A stretch of 64,000 bases of DNA from Spisula solida (GCA_947247005.1 OX365948.1:55039401-55103400), one strand, 5' to 3'. Positions 1-13,406 are shown, numbered from the stretch's first letter. Numbers and translations are program-made. Notes: generated by a model not told the origin, from the sequence alone.

Positions 1-221
1 GTAACACTTTGTAAGATAACAAATGTAACAGGCAAATTGACGTAAGTTTGTTTAACGAAATGGGTTGCAGTAAATAGAATGAGCCATTTAAGAGAGATTT
101 CTAGCTTTGTTTCTTGACGTTATTACACCAATAAACGTTGGGAAGACACACAAGTGTCTACTGCCTACGATGATTGAAGTTGTATAACCAAAACACATCA
201 CAAAAGTATAGTACGGAGAAT

Positions 222-605
222 TTGACGTGATCCTAACCTTTATGCACGAATATAAATTACAAGGTTTTTGCGTTGAATTGATAGTATATAAATTTACGCG
301 AGCAAATCGTGCTATATCGTTCCTTTAGAGTTGTGTTTGTATTACACATCGAGCGTCTTCGTGATACTCACCGCTTATGAAAACATGCACTCAGGGTTGT
401 AGATATAGACAATATATAAGCTGTTAAATTATGCTAATAGAAGGTCGAGGATCGTGTCAAATTATCCTGACTATCAACCTCGAGCGTCTTCGTGATACAC
501 CCCGTTTATCTAAACACTCACTCAGTGTTGAAGATATAGACAATATATCAGCTGTTAAATTATGCTAGTAAAAGGTCTAAGATCGCGTCAAATTCTCTGT
601 ACTAT
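222..605. repeat. Dispersed repeat R1, copy 1, with internal tandem duplication
   Basis: The segment contains two direct copies of a ~131-bp unit, beginning at 350 and 481. Both start with CGAGCGTCTTCGTGATAC and include GACAATATAT, GCTGTTAAATTATGCTA and AAGGTC. The 5' part (222-349) and one such unit recur at 17168-17392, for example TGATCCTAAC followed by TTATGCA and CGCGAGCAAATC. R1 is therefore dispersed and its 3' unit was duplicated only in this copy. No coding potential or terminal inverted repeat was seen. The class is unknown; it could be part of a larger transposon. Confidence 0.75.
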
Positions 606-1905
606 ATTGTATTGTTATATTGTTTTAATTCCTGTACGACAGCCATCATATCAATGTAGCAACAGACTGCGGGGAGAGATTTTCTCCAGTATTCGTACAG
701 CAGTCTATAAAACGTGTAATTTCGCCTGTTTCTATGTAATTGATTTTCTTTCAGAACCTGTTACCCTTTATTTTATTGTATTATTATCTATTATTGTCTA
801 TAGAACAATAATTGCCCGTATGATACGCGGATTACACCCCCAAAATGGACACTGTTGTTAAAGCAATCGATAGTCTTCGTAGACCGTTGTGCGCAAGTTT
901 GTAGTGCCAAGGGACATTACTAATCAGTACCAAACGTGTCATTAACGATCTAACTATTGGATTGTAGTCCAATATACACCCTACGATAATTCCGAGACTA
1001 AATATCTAAACATGTTTCTGCTTCTAGTAGATGGCTGGAAAACTCGTCTTTAATGCTTCGCGGCGCATTGGGACATTAAATAATGATCAGCGAGCGTGCG
1101 TGAACGCGCTTTAGGCAAACCAATTGAATGAATTCGATTTCAAGACCCATTACAGGTCCGATAGATATTAGGATCTATTTTGTTAGAGGCGAAATATTCA
1201 CGAAAGCGTATGGCGGCACGGATTCAATAAAATCGCCGAGCTAAGTAATAGGCAAACAACGTGATGTAATTCGTGGAGCGGTGAGATCAATAACGTATAA
1301 AAGTATATTCTGATGGCTTTCGGGTAATAAATGTCACCATGAATCAAATATACGCCAATGTATGAATTTAAAACAACTAGAGATGCTTTGTCTATTTGGT
1401 AATCGTAATAAAGTAAACGTCGAAAAAAAAAAAAAATGGCGACGCTTTTGCTAATTCTCGAGCTTATTCTCTTCTTTGAGAATTAAAATCTCTAATAAAT
1501 TCTCCCATCGTCATTTATTTTATATTTACACTTTCATGAAGAGAGACTTAACGCCATTCCTTTTAGGGTCATTTAAATACGAGCTGGTATTTCGACTGAA
1601 ATATTGCAGAACAAATACACTAGTCACACACCTAACGTTGAAAGTCATTAAAATGGTTAGCCTCGAGGTTTTCACTTACATGTTTAACAAAATGCGTTAG
1701 GTTAATTTGCGATATTATAATGGCACTTGACACTTGTCAGAAGTGGAAATTAATGTCACATTTAGCCCGCCTGGATAGAGCACTAACAATAGATAGAGCA
1801 CACCATTGTCTCAAGAGCAAACCCAAATTCGACACAGCATGGGTTGTGCATATTGTGTTCTGTCGTAATATTGCCTATAGTCACGCCCTACACATAAAAT
1901 GGGAA
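606..1905. other. Unannotated AT-rich interval
   Basis: No gene, tRNA-like sequence, inverted repeat or tandem array was recognised. A run of 14 A lies at 1423-1436. The short open frames (99 and 74 codons) have biased, AT-driven composition and no recognisable motif. Confidence 0.6.
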
Positions 1906-2136
1906 CTGTTTCATCAAAGCACTTACGTAATAAACTTAATTACGTTCAATTTTTTTATAATTCCTTAAAATGCTTATACAACCACAAATAGGGGAAAGGT
2001 ATTGTTTGTAGGAGATCATTAATTAAATCACTGTTAATAGTCCATATCCCTTTACCACAATTTGTAGCAGTTAAAAAATTAACGAATTCAAATTTAGAAG
2101 TAAATTTATGATTTACGTAAGTGCTTTGATAAACAG
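1906..2136. mobile_element. MITE-A copy 1 (TIR CTGTTTNATCAAAGC)
   Basis: This 231-bp element has imperfect terminal inverted repeats: CTGTTTCATCAAAGCACTTA on the left and the complement of TAAGTGCTTTGATAAACAG on the right. TA follows the right end, but the left flank is AA, so a TA target duplication is only partly preserved here. Homologous copies lie at 29923-30150, 47197-47426 and 60950-61182, with a fragment near 13730. There is no transposase coding capacity. It is non-autonomous, and TA-specific Tc1/mariner-type mobilisation is inferred from the flanks of other copies. Confidence 0.8.
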
Positions 2137-2998
2137 TATCATGTTGCTTGCACATAACATGTAAGTATTGGTTGACCGTCGATTCCATGTAGATTAGTTA
2201 GGCATAATTGAAAGAGTGTTTAAAAGCCGGCGCTAAACATTATCAAATCCTACCCTAATGTCACATTTAAAACGGAACCGATTGGTGTGATCAGAGGTGG
2301 CCAAGAAAGACGCCAAATCAACCTACAGTTGTAAATATAGGGCCCTATTCATATTCTGCCCAGAACTTTATTATCGGTCATTCGTAACACAATTAGTAAA
2401 TGTTGCTACAAGACTTCTTAATATTTTCTAAACGTTTTCTATCGTTTACATGATACCAGTAACCATGAATGTAGATTTTTTATCGACAAGAGGAAAACCT
2501 GCGTCCGTACGCCATTTTGTAATGCTACATAGTCACGCGCGTGTTCCCTGTTCGGCGCATTCTGAACGCTACTTGACACGAAACCAGCACATTCAGTTAA
2601 ACATTGAGCCACAACAATGACTGATTATGGGTCATTATGTATTAACTTGGGAGGCTTAATTACCTCCAAGCTTCTTCCCAAAACATCGCCGAATTATTAC
2701 CCAACAAAATGGTTATGACACTCTCTTCAGACGTCATGGTCTGCGAAGTAAACCCTTATTTTCAAGAAGAACAATGCGTCGCTCGATGGCTACAGACATT
2801 AATAATTAAGGATGAAAATAGATTACAAAGACAATTGTCAAGTTCCAAAAGAGCTATTTACGCAGGAACTAATTAAATAATTTGAGTTAAACAAATTACC
2901 GTCATATTTAGGTTTTGCTGAGTTCGTGTCTAGGAAATGAAGCAAATAATGAAGCTACATAATGATGTGTGAGATATATCGTAGGTGTGGTATTTTGT
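2137..2998. other. Unannotated interval
   Basis: Nothing recognisable. The stretch around 2500-2590 is slightly richer in CG dinucleotides than its surroundings, but has no open frame or motif to support a promoter or exon. Confidence 0.5.
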
Positions 2999-3033
2999 AG
3001 CAGAGCAGAGCAGAGCAGAGCAGAGCAGAGCAG
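2999..3033. repeat. (AGCAG)7 microsatellite
   Basis: Seven perfect copies of the pentamer AGCAG. The same pentamer forms a much longer array at 23131-23280. The unit has no stop codon in any of six frames, so short spurious open frames appear on both strands. Confidence 0.95.
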
Positions 3034-4138
3034 ACAATAGAGTGAGGAGCTATATGATGTGAATAAAAGTTTTATAGTACCAAAATAGAGAAAGTAATTA
3101 TGATTTTGACACAACTTGTACTGGCAGTAGTATTAGATCCCTGACCAATGCCCATTATGATGTATGTGGTAGGTCAAACGAATCCATATATTCTCGTCCA
3201 CATTGAGCAAACTTAAAGAGTATCTAGCCCCCACGATAAACACCAAATTGTATAGGGATGGTCACAACATTAAGGTTATATTATATAGAGTTGACAATAA
3301 ATGAGGTACGAATACTTCAATAACCTGTGGTGTTTTTATCTGTACCGAATGGCACTGTTATACTAGTAATATTCAAAATAAAACAACTGTTTATATTTTT
3401 TTTCGGGTGCATGTTTTACCAAAACCAGTACATGCATAATTTATAATTTAGGATACACCAAACAGCACGAAAATAGAACACTTATTTAATAAAATACATT
3501 AAAAACAATATAATATTATACGGTTTTTAGTTGGTTCATTCAACTCGGCGTTCCATAGTTTGGTACACACACAGCGTTCGTTTGACTCAAAAACTAAACC
3601 TAAACGTTTTTGTTCTAATTTACATCGTTATATTTGACATAATTGGGTCATCTAACTTCCACAAACATCTAACCAACATGTTTTTGTGTTTAAATTTGGC
3701 TATGTTAAGTGAATAATTTAATGAAACATTATTTACGTACGGAGCGAAACAGCTATGTGTTACTTTTTCATGTACATTGCATCATGGCGGCTAATTGTGT
3801 GTGAACGAACTTTCGTTTTATTTTAAATTTGAGCGTGACATCGCATTGACACAACATAGTTTATGTTTTAACATTTCAATTTGTTAGGAATCCGAGACGA
3901 ATTGGTATTAGTTTATATGTTTATCAAACTTGTTTTACAATCCTATACCTACACATGCGACGACGTTGTATATATTTATCATTGTCAACTTTTGAAACCA
4001 AACTAAAAATGAATAAACCATCTGTAAAATGAGCAATTAAATGCGTTCATTAATGCCAAACACTGATTGTGTGTTTAGGAACACCGGTGTCCTAAGTCCT
4101 AAGTATGTGACACAGAGAACATGAAATACACTCATATA
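3034..4138. other. Unannotated AT-rich interval
   Basis: No recognisable feature. Short open frames only. Confidence 0.5.
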
Positions 4139-4546
4139 TACTGCCCACCAAAAATAAGTATACAGTTGCAAATCTTTGTTAAATTTATTCAATATCTGTT
4201 TATCGGACGGTCACAATTATACTAGTTTCTGAAATTACAGTAACTGTTACTAAATGAGTCAAAAAGGAGATAAAAGTAAAAATGAAGATGTTCTTAATTA
4301 AAATAACCATGTGATCTAATAGGCTGAATTTTCCATCTTTTTATGACGAAGTTACCTTTAAAGCCGGACTATGAAACTTTATATTTTACACCTAGGGTGC
4401 TAATCAATGTATGGTCTTTACAATTAATAAACAAAAATAGTCCCTTTCTTCAAAAATAGTGATGCTTCACTGTTCTGCAAATAGTGTTATTACAGATAAG
4501 TAAATGGGAGAAATTACCACTGCATACTTTATTTTTGTGGGCAGTG
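4139..4546. mobile_element. TA-flanked inverted-repeat element, 408 bp
   Basis: The left end reads TACTGCCCACCAAAAATAAG and the complement of the right end reads CACTGCCCACAAAAATAAAG. The two ~26-bp termini match with a few changes and small indels. TA flanks both sides (4137-4138 and 4547-4548). This suits a non-autonomous Tc1/mariner-type element. No transposase frame was found inside, and no second copy was seen in the window. Confidence 0.75.
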
Positions 4547-6574
4547 TATAGTTTGTGTATGAACTTCTAACAGCATACGGCATTCTAATTAATGATACAT
4601 AATATGTATATGTCCCCGCCTCAGGGCAGTAATGATGTACAAAAGTAGCATTAAATGGTCAGGACCGCGGGATTTAGACGCTCATAATTGTCAGTTGTGA
4701 CGTACGGGTGTATTTAGCTTGTCTTCTAAGGCCAAATAAAATGATAGTGTGGTTCTGGTCACATAGTGTACAAATAAGGTAGATAGTAAAAACATTTTAT
4801 TTCATAAAATTATTTTTGTCCAGTTTATGCACTGGGAAACCAACGATCCGCTGTGACTTCCAGCAAAATGCCAATAAAATATTAAAGGTAGTGCTTTAAT
4901 AACAGGGAATGTAGGGTTATCAGAACCACAATATGATTTTATGTTGGCCTTAACTGTATTCAGATTGCTAAATATTCTAATTAATAGTTTTTGATGGACG
5001 GGAATATCGCTTGGACTGTTTTGTATAAGTGAATGTTTCGCTAACTAGTATGACACCGGGTCCACAGGTCCGTGAAAATTGTCCTAGGCCATATTTGGTG
5101 TCTATAACCTTTAATATAATATCAGGGATTTAGATTTGGTTGAATAATTCTAAATCGGTTAATTACGTGAACAAAACATTGGAATGCTCGAACAACGTTT
5201 GTACGTCTTTTACAGTACATCAAAATCTCTTCAGCAATTAGACAATGATGAACATTATAAGTTACGGACAAACATTTTTTCAAGTCCATTTTTCAAATTT
5301 CGTAAGTATGCAATGAATAAGCATGTACATATTTTAGTTGCTGTAGCTGTTGTGTTTAGCTGTTCGACATAATATCTGTTAAATATGATGATCGGATGAA
5401 CTAAACAGTCCTGTTTTGCCAACTTCTACTAAGTTTGCTCCACTTAGCGCTCCTCTTAAGCAAGTTACTGACAATTTCTAATAAACAGAAAGTCACCATT
5501 ATTATTTGACCACATTCAACAGAAAATCCAAGCCTATGCTTATTTCAGTCTGACGAGTCTCAGTTATGTCGTTTATTAACATTAAACAGGGTTATACTCA
5601 CTGGACTATAAATTTATAAACTGAGAGTTAAAAAAAATCGTGAATATACATCGAATCATAAATTAAACAGCAGAAAGCATACCCAGACAACGAAATCAAT
5701 CAGTTAGAAAATGCATTATTTCATAAAGACAAATTCCAACTTTAGTTATAATTCTGCAAGCCTCGGTTACTATGAATTCGATCATAAACAGTAGCATAAG
5801 ACAATGACAGAAGACGTAAATTTACAAGAAACATTGAAATGATAATTTTCCGAATTTACAAGGGACGGATAAAACATGAAAAATATGTCAGAGAAAAGCG
5901 TATTATACGAGGGGAACGTCTCTTCAGGGAGTTATAAGAGGGTTGTAAACATATTTAGCTTTGCATACAACAATGGTTGTTGAAAGTGTTTCGCAATAAA
6001 AACGCCAAACTTTGGTTGCTATTTTATGAGCAAGTAAAGACAGGAACGTACTGTTTGTAAGACGCAATAAGACGCAAAAATGCAATTTAGACCGAAAGAG
6101 ATAGCACTTGGTTAAGTATTGTCCAAGATATAGCAATAAAAGGGTCTAAGCGTTTATGTGAGTAGAGTGCCGGTCCATTACTAGAGTTTGATTGTGATAT
6201 AAAAGAGAACCATATACAATGTTCATTTGTACATTCTAAATGGAATCCAGAAAACAAATGCTTTATAGTTGTTGTTTTTTATATCCGACTTAATTAAAGT
6301 AAAGTGTTGGGTCAAGACGTTGTGTTGTTAAAGATGGTTATTTAACTACATGTAAGTATAGCGCGCAGCAACACCTGACTCATAAGTAAAACATTGAGTC
6401 CCTTGGACATTGATGTTGACCCCTAACATAGTTGGTTTTAAGATTGGGCTCGATGAAGAGCAATATAGGGAACATGAACTTGAAACGGTTGGCAGCTGAA
6501 TCTTGGACTTTCGGCGGTTGAGTTCCTTTTCTCGTTTAGTTGTATGTCGGGTATTGTGTCGTGTAATTATGGTC
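4547..6574. other. Unannotated AT-rich interval
   Basis: No gene, tRNA-like sequence or clear repeat recognised in about 2 kb. All open frames are 70 codons or shorter with no known motif. Confidence 0.5.
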
Positions 6575-6650
6575 TGCGGTATTGTGTTCTGTTCTCAGCT
6601 ATTTAATTTGAATGCTGCCTTCCCTGTCCGATTTAATATATTTTTTTCTT
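6575..6650 (+). repeat. R2 motif copy (…GCTGCCTTCCCTGTCCGATT)
   Basis: A T/G-rich tract is followed by TTGAATGCTGCCTTCCCTGT then CCGATTTA. The same ~35-bp core recurs at seven other independent places (see R2 entries from 49 to 64 kb). Identity of the parent repeat is unknown. Confidence 0.65.
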
Positions 6651-6754
6651 ACATGTGTGGTTGCCTTATTATTGGACTTCTAGTATACTTTAAGTAAGAT
6701 TTCAACCATATGAAGACACCACATTATCCCGAAATCGGACGAACCAGCGATTAC

Positions 6755-6902
6755 ATGGAACTAACTATGATTCAAGCGCCTTGAGCAAGGAAGACATACC
6801 AGTAACATCTTTAACGCCTTTGATATGTCGCGGTCGGTGATCGAAACCAAGACCTTACGCACTAGAAGCGGCCATTCTACCACTAGTCTATCGAGACGGA
6901 CT
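6755..6902 (-). mobile_element. tRNA-derived SINE remnant (family 1)
   Basis: On the minus strand the head begins at about 6902. It contains an A-box-like TAGACTAGTGGTAG and a B-box-like GGTTTCGATCACC, spaced as in a tRNA-type RNA polymerase III promoter. The downstream body resembles the element at 32830-33063, and I recall a common bivalve SINE with this organisation. The acceptor stem does not pair, so this is not a functional tRNA. The copy is diverged and probably 3'-truncated. Confidence 0.7.
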
Positions 6903-9095
6903 AAGTAAGGTTACAAATGCGTATCGTATAAGGTAAAGTTATCCATATTATGTACTCAATGCCTGTTTAATCACACGGAATGAGTTATGACGTAATGATA
7001 CCGGAATAAACCATTAAAGACATTTTTATGCGCAAAAAATACGACTCACTTACTTTGCTGTAAAATTGATGTAAAAACTAATTCATCAAAACTGTCAAGG
7101 GGCGTAGACTGGGGGTAAACAAAGATGAGCATTCTGAATGAAAGGGATCAAAAAGGGGTCAGAAAGAAGACCCTAATAGACATCACATATGGAAGGCAAT
7201 CAATGTCCAATTCATCATCACGCTAATAAATGTATAGATTACACAGATATAAAATTATACGCTGATCAGAGTACTTTAAACCACCATCCATCACACAGCA
7301 TGATTACAGCACTTCTACATGGCAAAATACTCTTTAATATGCGTTCGACATTAAAACGTTTTAACTTTACCACAAACGTGAGTGCTTCGGCGTAGACATC
7401 AGCTTTGACAAGCGACTTATATACAACCTTAAGACATTTATAATGGCGAGATGACCAAACCGGATGCACAATGAAGACATTGTGAACTTGTCATTTCAAG
7501 GAAATGGTTACCTTACTCATAACAACTGCCACAACGAGGCATGTGATATTCGTTGTTGTACTTCGAAATAAAATTCAGACAGACGTCGGCATGCAGTTAT
7601 GGGCTGTCGCATGGCCCATATTTCCTTGAAGTGTTCGCTTGTTTCATTCAAGGTTTTTAGGCAGTTTTTCAAGAAATGTTCAATCACAATAACATGGCTC
7701 AAAGCTTTCTAACAAACCATTCTACAAGGATGCATCAAATCTTGACTGACAAGTTCTCCACATGTGGAGGAAAATACCATGAGTAGCCAATGTCTCGGAA
7801 CCATGACCAGACGAAGAGACATACACAATTTGTTTACAGTATCGTGAAGTCTGTGGCGTTCTTTCAGCAGTAACAAACATACGTATTGCAGCTTTGTTTC
7901 TTCCGCAGTTATATTACAAATGTACAGGAAAACTAAGTTTGATTAATAATTTATGTCACAGACTCATTATTAATATGACCATTAAATATATTTGTATTTG
8001 AAACAATAAACAACGGTGTTCTCTCAGGTTGTAAACTTGTAATACTGTAGATCATCTGGAATCTAGTCTTTCAAATCGAGACATCTCCGTAAACCCCCTT
8101 ACGTTTGTTTTAATGATCAAATGTCAATTTGAAACCAACAATCCACCAGGCTTGAATGAAGAGTATTCAACAAAGTACGCACAAACCACAAATACCGATA
8201 TAGTAGTTGATATAATATTATAGTATCTAATCAATATAAGATCGATAACCAATTAAGCGGATCAAATTGATCAAAGCATATTATTTGTTATTATTAATAA
8301 TGCACACGATATACTAAACATTCCAATTCAAATATTGTATCAGTTTACTTAGATATATTTCAAAAATTGATAAATTAAGCTCCCCATACATGTGTCCTTT
8401 TACAAAAATGTTGGCATCTTCATACACCGAAGGTTCTGTTTATGTTTTGTTTAGGTTATGAGTCTGACCTGTGCCTAGACATATTTCCCACAGCTACTTT
8501 TATACTAGTTTCTAAATAAGCTTAATCTATCAGCTGAATCACATTGTGTAGTGAAAAATGACTATTTGAAATATGTGTCAAGAAACTTAAAACCATTAAG
8601 CTAACTACTTTTATACTCTTGTTTATTTTCGTTGGATTGTAAAAACAAGTTCTACAAGTTATGGTCATCGTGATTCAATCATAATTCAGATGTTATCCAT
8701 CTAAGGTATTAGAGAATGGATGAAGATAAACCACCCTTCCCTTTTTATTAAAACATACATGAATAACCTCAACATAGATACACGTTGCTGTTCATGTTTT
8801 TGTCAAAATATGACTACATTGTTGCTGTATAATTTGTATATTGCATCAGATGCATACACTCCCATAACGGATGCACTTAAATGATTCAAACATTATCTAT
8901 GGCATGGACAAAAAGTATAATATGCATCAACGCTTATTATGAAATGTTTGAACACTGTCAAAGACATGCTCGTGAATGGAAACGTACAATAAAACATGCA
9001 AACAATTAATGCTAGCATTAAAAACCTTTCATGGAGAAAAATCCTATGATGATTGTATAAAAATAATGCTAACAAAAAAACGTAATATGGAATAA
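6903..9095. other. Unannotated interval
   Basis: Several short open frames (up to 69 codons) were inspected and none is recognisable. No convincing mobile-element termini were found. Confidence 0.5.
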
Positions 9096-9420
9096 ATCCC
9101 ACGAATGTTTCTCAATCTACAATGATACATACATGTAATATGATATTTTGAAGCAAAGGGGCAACAGTATATCTCCCGAAATCCTAACAATGTTTCTAAA
9201 TGTACTACGATACAAAATTTGACGATATGTTGACGAAAAAAGCAACAACATACCTCCCGAAATCCTAACAATGTTTCTAAATGTACTATGATATAAAATG
9301 TGACGACAGTTTAAAGATAAAAGCAACAGTACACCTTCCTAAATCCTAACAATGTTTCTAAATGTACAATGATACAAAATATGACGATATTTTGAAGATA
9401 AAAGCTACACCATACCTCTC
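9096..9420. repeat. Four-unit ~81-bp tandem repeat
   Basis: The landmark ATGTTTCT occurs at 9105, 9190, 9271 and 9352, giving periods of 85, 81 and 81 bp. Units 2-4 share AATCCTAACAATGTTTCTAA and a following TGACGA…AAGCAACA tract; unit 1 is more diverged. Because 81 is a multiple of three, the repeat stays open on the minus strand (short overlapping frames at 9044-9326), but the composition is not protein-like. Confidence 0.9.
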
Positions 9421-11265
9421 TGTGTTCCCGATAATCCTCGTACATCCTCGCTTATATTATTGAAATAGTTCAACACTGAGGCTGTGAGAATATTGTTTTA
9501 ACAACAATTGTTATGAAGTTACGCAGATAAATAAATATAACATCTCCATATAAGCCTGTACAAGGGATGGCGGTGGTGTAAATACCTAGATTGTGGCTTC
9601 AGGCGACGGCTTTGAATACTTTGAAATTTGAGTAAACTGGGTCAGGACGCTTCACGCATCAAATTTACGTAAATACTGTCCATTATATACTATATATATA
9701 TAAACATAGGTAGTACAAATGTACAATGAATATACTGGTATACATTTGAATGTATCTACATTAATCGGAGAAGGCACGTTGATACACAATCTATATATAC
9801 TAATAATTAATAAATGAGCCAAGTCGAGCGAAGAAAACCATAGATTGCTTGACTAGGTCCCTAATTAGCCGGAAAATAAACTTGGACGTTAATATACCAG
9901 CAATGTTTGAGGGAATGTATATTAAGTTTGAAAGTAAGTAAATTGTTTATTATAGTGACTTGTGCATACATATTACAAACAAACATATTTACAATACACA
10001 GGTAAAGAGGCACCCGGCCCAAAGGGCCTATAAGTCACCTTAACAATAGTAGGTAATTTAGATCCGCTTAGTAAATTAAACAATATTATGAATGTTTGCG
10101 TAGAACAAAAGAACAATGTTTATAGAGGATACTGTATTTTTTGCATTTTTCGATGTACAATCGAGACCAAATCACCTATAGTGGCATTCGAACCTACACT
10201 GAACAGCACAATCTACGAAGGCAATGAAAAGTAAAGACGTCAAAATGATAAAAAATAAGGGAACGGCAATTACTTAAATTGGAAAGGAGAAGACTCATAT
10301 TTGTGACCTCCGACGAGATTTTGAAAGAAGTCCGTTTCAGCGCAATTATCGTTTTGATATTCCCACCGTGAGTGAATTGGATATTCATTCACTGTTTAAA
10401 GGGGCCTGACTCCAGATTTGAAATTGAACAAATCTAGAAAAAATGCTTAAAACTTGACTTTTTATGGAATCAGTCGTTCGAGGGCACCAACTTGAGCAAA
10501 TCAGCCCCAAAACACGATGTACATTAACTGTCATTGAGACAAATTCATCATTTTTATAATCGCATATTCTATACCGTTATAAATAATAATAAGTCATGGT
10601 ATATAATTTATTTATAGAATGATCTCCCCCCTTTCCCATAATCCTTCACGTCCCGAAGGAGCGTAACTCTTGTCTTGTAAAAAAAGAGAAAAATGGATTA
10701 TCGCACATGAAATCGAGATGAAACAGACAATTGGACGTGTTACCGGAAAGCATTGAACAAAATATTATATTTATCGATCTATTCAGGAACAATACATTCA
10801 GTTCTGACAGTATATAAACTATTCAAAGTCTAGAACCCGTTCCTGTTTGAATTTTTTTGAACAGTTTTCTAAAACGTGCGAGACAGGATTGATTTTAAGT
10901 CCGCTTTAGTGTTTTAAAACAAATTACTTTTTCACCCATATGTTATTTATACTGTTAATAGACATATATAATTTGCAATTCGAGTTAAAAGTATAAATGT
11001 AAAAACCGCACAGTCGTAAAATATCTACGAAGCTTTAAGACTAAGAAATGGATTTTCAGGATTCAATATGCACGTCTAATTTCTGTGAATCTTCAATTTA
11101 CATTTTAACGCTCATGTTTTGAGCTAAATTAGTTTTAGATAAAGGACTTCAACACGAGCTCGAGGATATGTAATTTAGTTGAGGGCGTAGCCAACTGAGG
11201 GTGTCGTGGTGTGTTAGTAAGAACGACACGCCCAGTGCGATATTGTAGTTAACGCACTATCGTAA
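9421..11265. other. Mostly unannotated interval
   Basis: No gene recognised. The tract CACCCGGCCCAAAGGGCC at about 10012-10030 and the one starting AAAGGGGCCTGACTCC near 10398 resemble ends of mollusc dispersed repeats that I recall, but neither can be bounded from this window. Confidence 0.4.
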
Positions 11266-11320
11266 ATGACGTAATACCGTCAAATATGACGTCAAAGTCA
11301 CATGATGACGTTTCAAAATG
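11266..11320. promoter_or_regulatory. Cluster of CRE-like TGACG sites
   Basis: Within about 55 bp there are TGACGTAA, TGACGTCA (a perfect CRE palindrome) and TGATGACGTTT, plus CACATG. CRE sites bind CREB/ATF-family bZIP factors in animals. No open gene lies next to the cluster, so it could equally be part of an old repeat or a chance grouping. Confidence 0.25.
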
Positions 11321-12021
11321 GATGCCAGTTAGAGCAAAAATAGTCGCTTTCAACTAACCAGTCGACAAACTATATAATTATGCACCAATGTCTGTCACAT
11401 TTGTATAATGAATCAGAAATAGAAATTTCTGGAGCAATGGTGAATACCTAGCCTCAATCCACGAAATTAAAAATATTCCTGCTGAGTTATCCGGGGATTT
11501 TTGATCCGTCAATTTGATTAAAGCGATACCATTCAGGCTTGTAGACTAAATACACAAAAATCAACACCATATCAGTGTATTAATGACCGCTTATTATCAT
11601 AATTGCTCCAGGCATTCGATTTGTCCAGGTATGAAATTATTCGAGTACAGGTGACCAGTCATTATTGTTGTTACAGACAGGTTTGACAAGGTAGGAACAG
11701 ATGTATCCGTCATGAAAATTAGTCTTTGTTCAAACGGACATTGACACTAGTACCCCGATAAAAATAGGTATTTGTAATTTTGAATATGTTACGTTTTAAC
11801 GTCCACTGTAAACCTTGACTGTAGTTTGAATGTTAAATGATGTATTAAACAAAATGAAGCAGAAGTCTAATTCGAAAACGTTATACATTTACACACAGCT
11901 TAGCGTGCATTAACTATCGTACATCCCATGAGTCCTCACATTACTTCAGACGATTTTACAAAATGGAATACACATGCAAAATAAATAACAGCAACTTGAG
12001 TAGACAAACATTTGAATGGTT

Positions 12022-12142
12022 GATTTTATTGAATATTTCGTATTGATTTTCATAAATAATTCGTATTGATTTTTATACTGAATATTACGTATTGATTTTC
12101 ATAAATAATACGTATTGATTTTATTGAATGCTTATATTGATT
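12022..12142. repeat. ~48-bp tandem repeat, 2.3 units
   Basis: Units begin at GAATATT (12031 and 12080) and GAATGCT (12126). Each carries two CGTATTGATTTT blocks separated by CATAAATAAT, so there is also a ~25-bp inner periodicity. AT-rich and non-coding. Confidence 0.85.
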
Positions 12143-12359
12143 GTAAAGTTTAATATTTATGATTCGCGCCTTTTTTCAAAATTATGGCAAAACCTTACAG
12201 AGTCTACATATTAGAAAAACTGACAGAAACGTCCATCCATAACCATCTTCTGAATCCCATTCGTTCACCACTCCATCTTATGAAGTGTCAACAGTTAATT
12301 TTGATTCATAGACCAGTTTTACACCGTACGTACACTTTTCAAAATCCATAAATCAACTT

Positions 12360-12373
12360 GTTGCCATGGCAAC
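12360..12373. promoter_or_regulatory. Perfect palindromic X-box (RFX-type) site
   Basis: GTTGCCATGGCAAC is a perfect 14-bp palindrome and matches the full two-half-site consensus bound by animal RFX transcription factors, which control ciliary genes among others. The match is exact. Function here is inferred, since no transcribed gene was recognised nearby. Confidence 0.4.
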
Positions 12374-13175
12374 GATTTCCTACTGTTTGAAATAACATCT
12401 AGTAACGTCTAATAACATCTAATCATCGCGTGACGTATATGATGTTAGATTTTACTTTGCAATTAAATGTCATCATTATTTAAGCAAGAAAACACCAGGG
12501 AACTTTATTTTGCCAAGATGTTTCCTCCACGGCGACAGACAGGGAAAAACACGAAAAAAACGTCCCGGAACTTTTTTCTAAATCTTAATTTCTTTCTTAA
12601 TCAAAGATGTCAGTCCTTATTTAGCGGTATATGCGTTATTTTGAAAGTAAGGGATAAGGCGTGTCTTACTTCAAATCCAAGGAACAATTTAATGCGGTCG
12701 GCAGGAAAAAAAAGAGTTTAGTAAAATGTAAAGGATTAAAGAACAGTTCCAAAATTCCAAGTAATGGTTTTCTGTTTCCTTTTGGTGTGTTCCATTTGTT
12801 ATTTATCTTTTAGAGTGTGTACCGACATAAGCTCTGTTTAGATAAGAGGGATTAACGTATCGTACCTGTCGAGCTGTGACGGGGGGTACATACGGAGTCT
12901 AAGTACATACAAGATGCGGGGAACTCTCGTGCGTACAACCAATAATACCAAATGTACAAGCACTATACCACTGATGCAAAGATAACAATGTCACTAATTG
13001 AGTACCGTAATCGGACCAGATGTTACTTCCGTACAAACAATAGATAAAGATACTGTCAATTTGCTTATCTTCCATAACAATTAATTAATCCCAATATACA
13101 AATATAAAGCATATATTGATAGCTGATGTTTTCCAGGCCCCACGCTCCGACGAATTTCATAAATCCACGGGTATA
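12374..13175. other. Unannotated interval
   Basis: An 84-codon open frame at 12467-12721 on the plus strand is rich in Lys, Arg and Asn with no recognised motif. It is probably chance. Confidence 0.45.
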
Positions 13176-13406
13176 CTCTAAAATCATATGTTTTCGCGAT
13201 GGTCGAAATTTCGCGAATTTTGTTACTTTGGAAGTACGAATGAAGTTCGCGGAGTTGAATAATCGTAAATTTCAAACGAAATAACCGTACTTAAACGTTT
13301 ACTCCCGTTGTTTTATTTCACGAGTATAAATTTCCCCGAACTTATCAATTTCGCCAATATAGCGAAAATTAATCCTTCGCAAAAATTTGTGATTTTACAT
13401 TTACAG
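13176..13406. mobile_element. MITE-C copy 1 (TIR CTGTAAAATCACA…TTTTCGCGA)
   Basis: A 231-bp element with TA on both sides (13174-13175 and 13407-13408). The left terminus is CTCTAAAATCATATGTTTTC and the right terminus is the complement of TTGTGATTTTACATTTACAG. The interior is rich in TTCGCGAA-type words, and the second copy at 14918-15138 has the same layout. Abundant 'TTCGCGAA…TGTGATTTTACAGTA' repeats are known to me from mollusc genomes. Non-autonomous. Confidence 0.75.

Noticed and set aside
10185..10200. B-box-like sequence on the minus strand (GGTTCGAATGCC)
   Set aside because: No A box was found at a suitable distance upstream, so a SINE or tRNA call is not supported.
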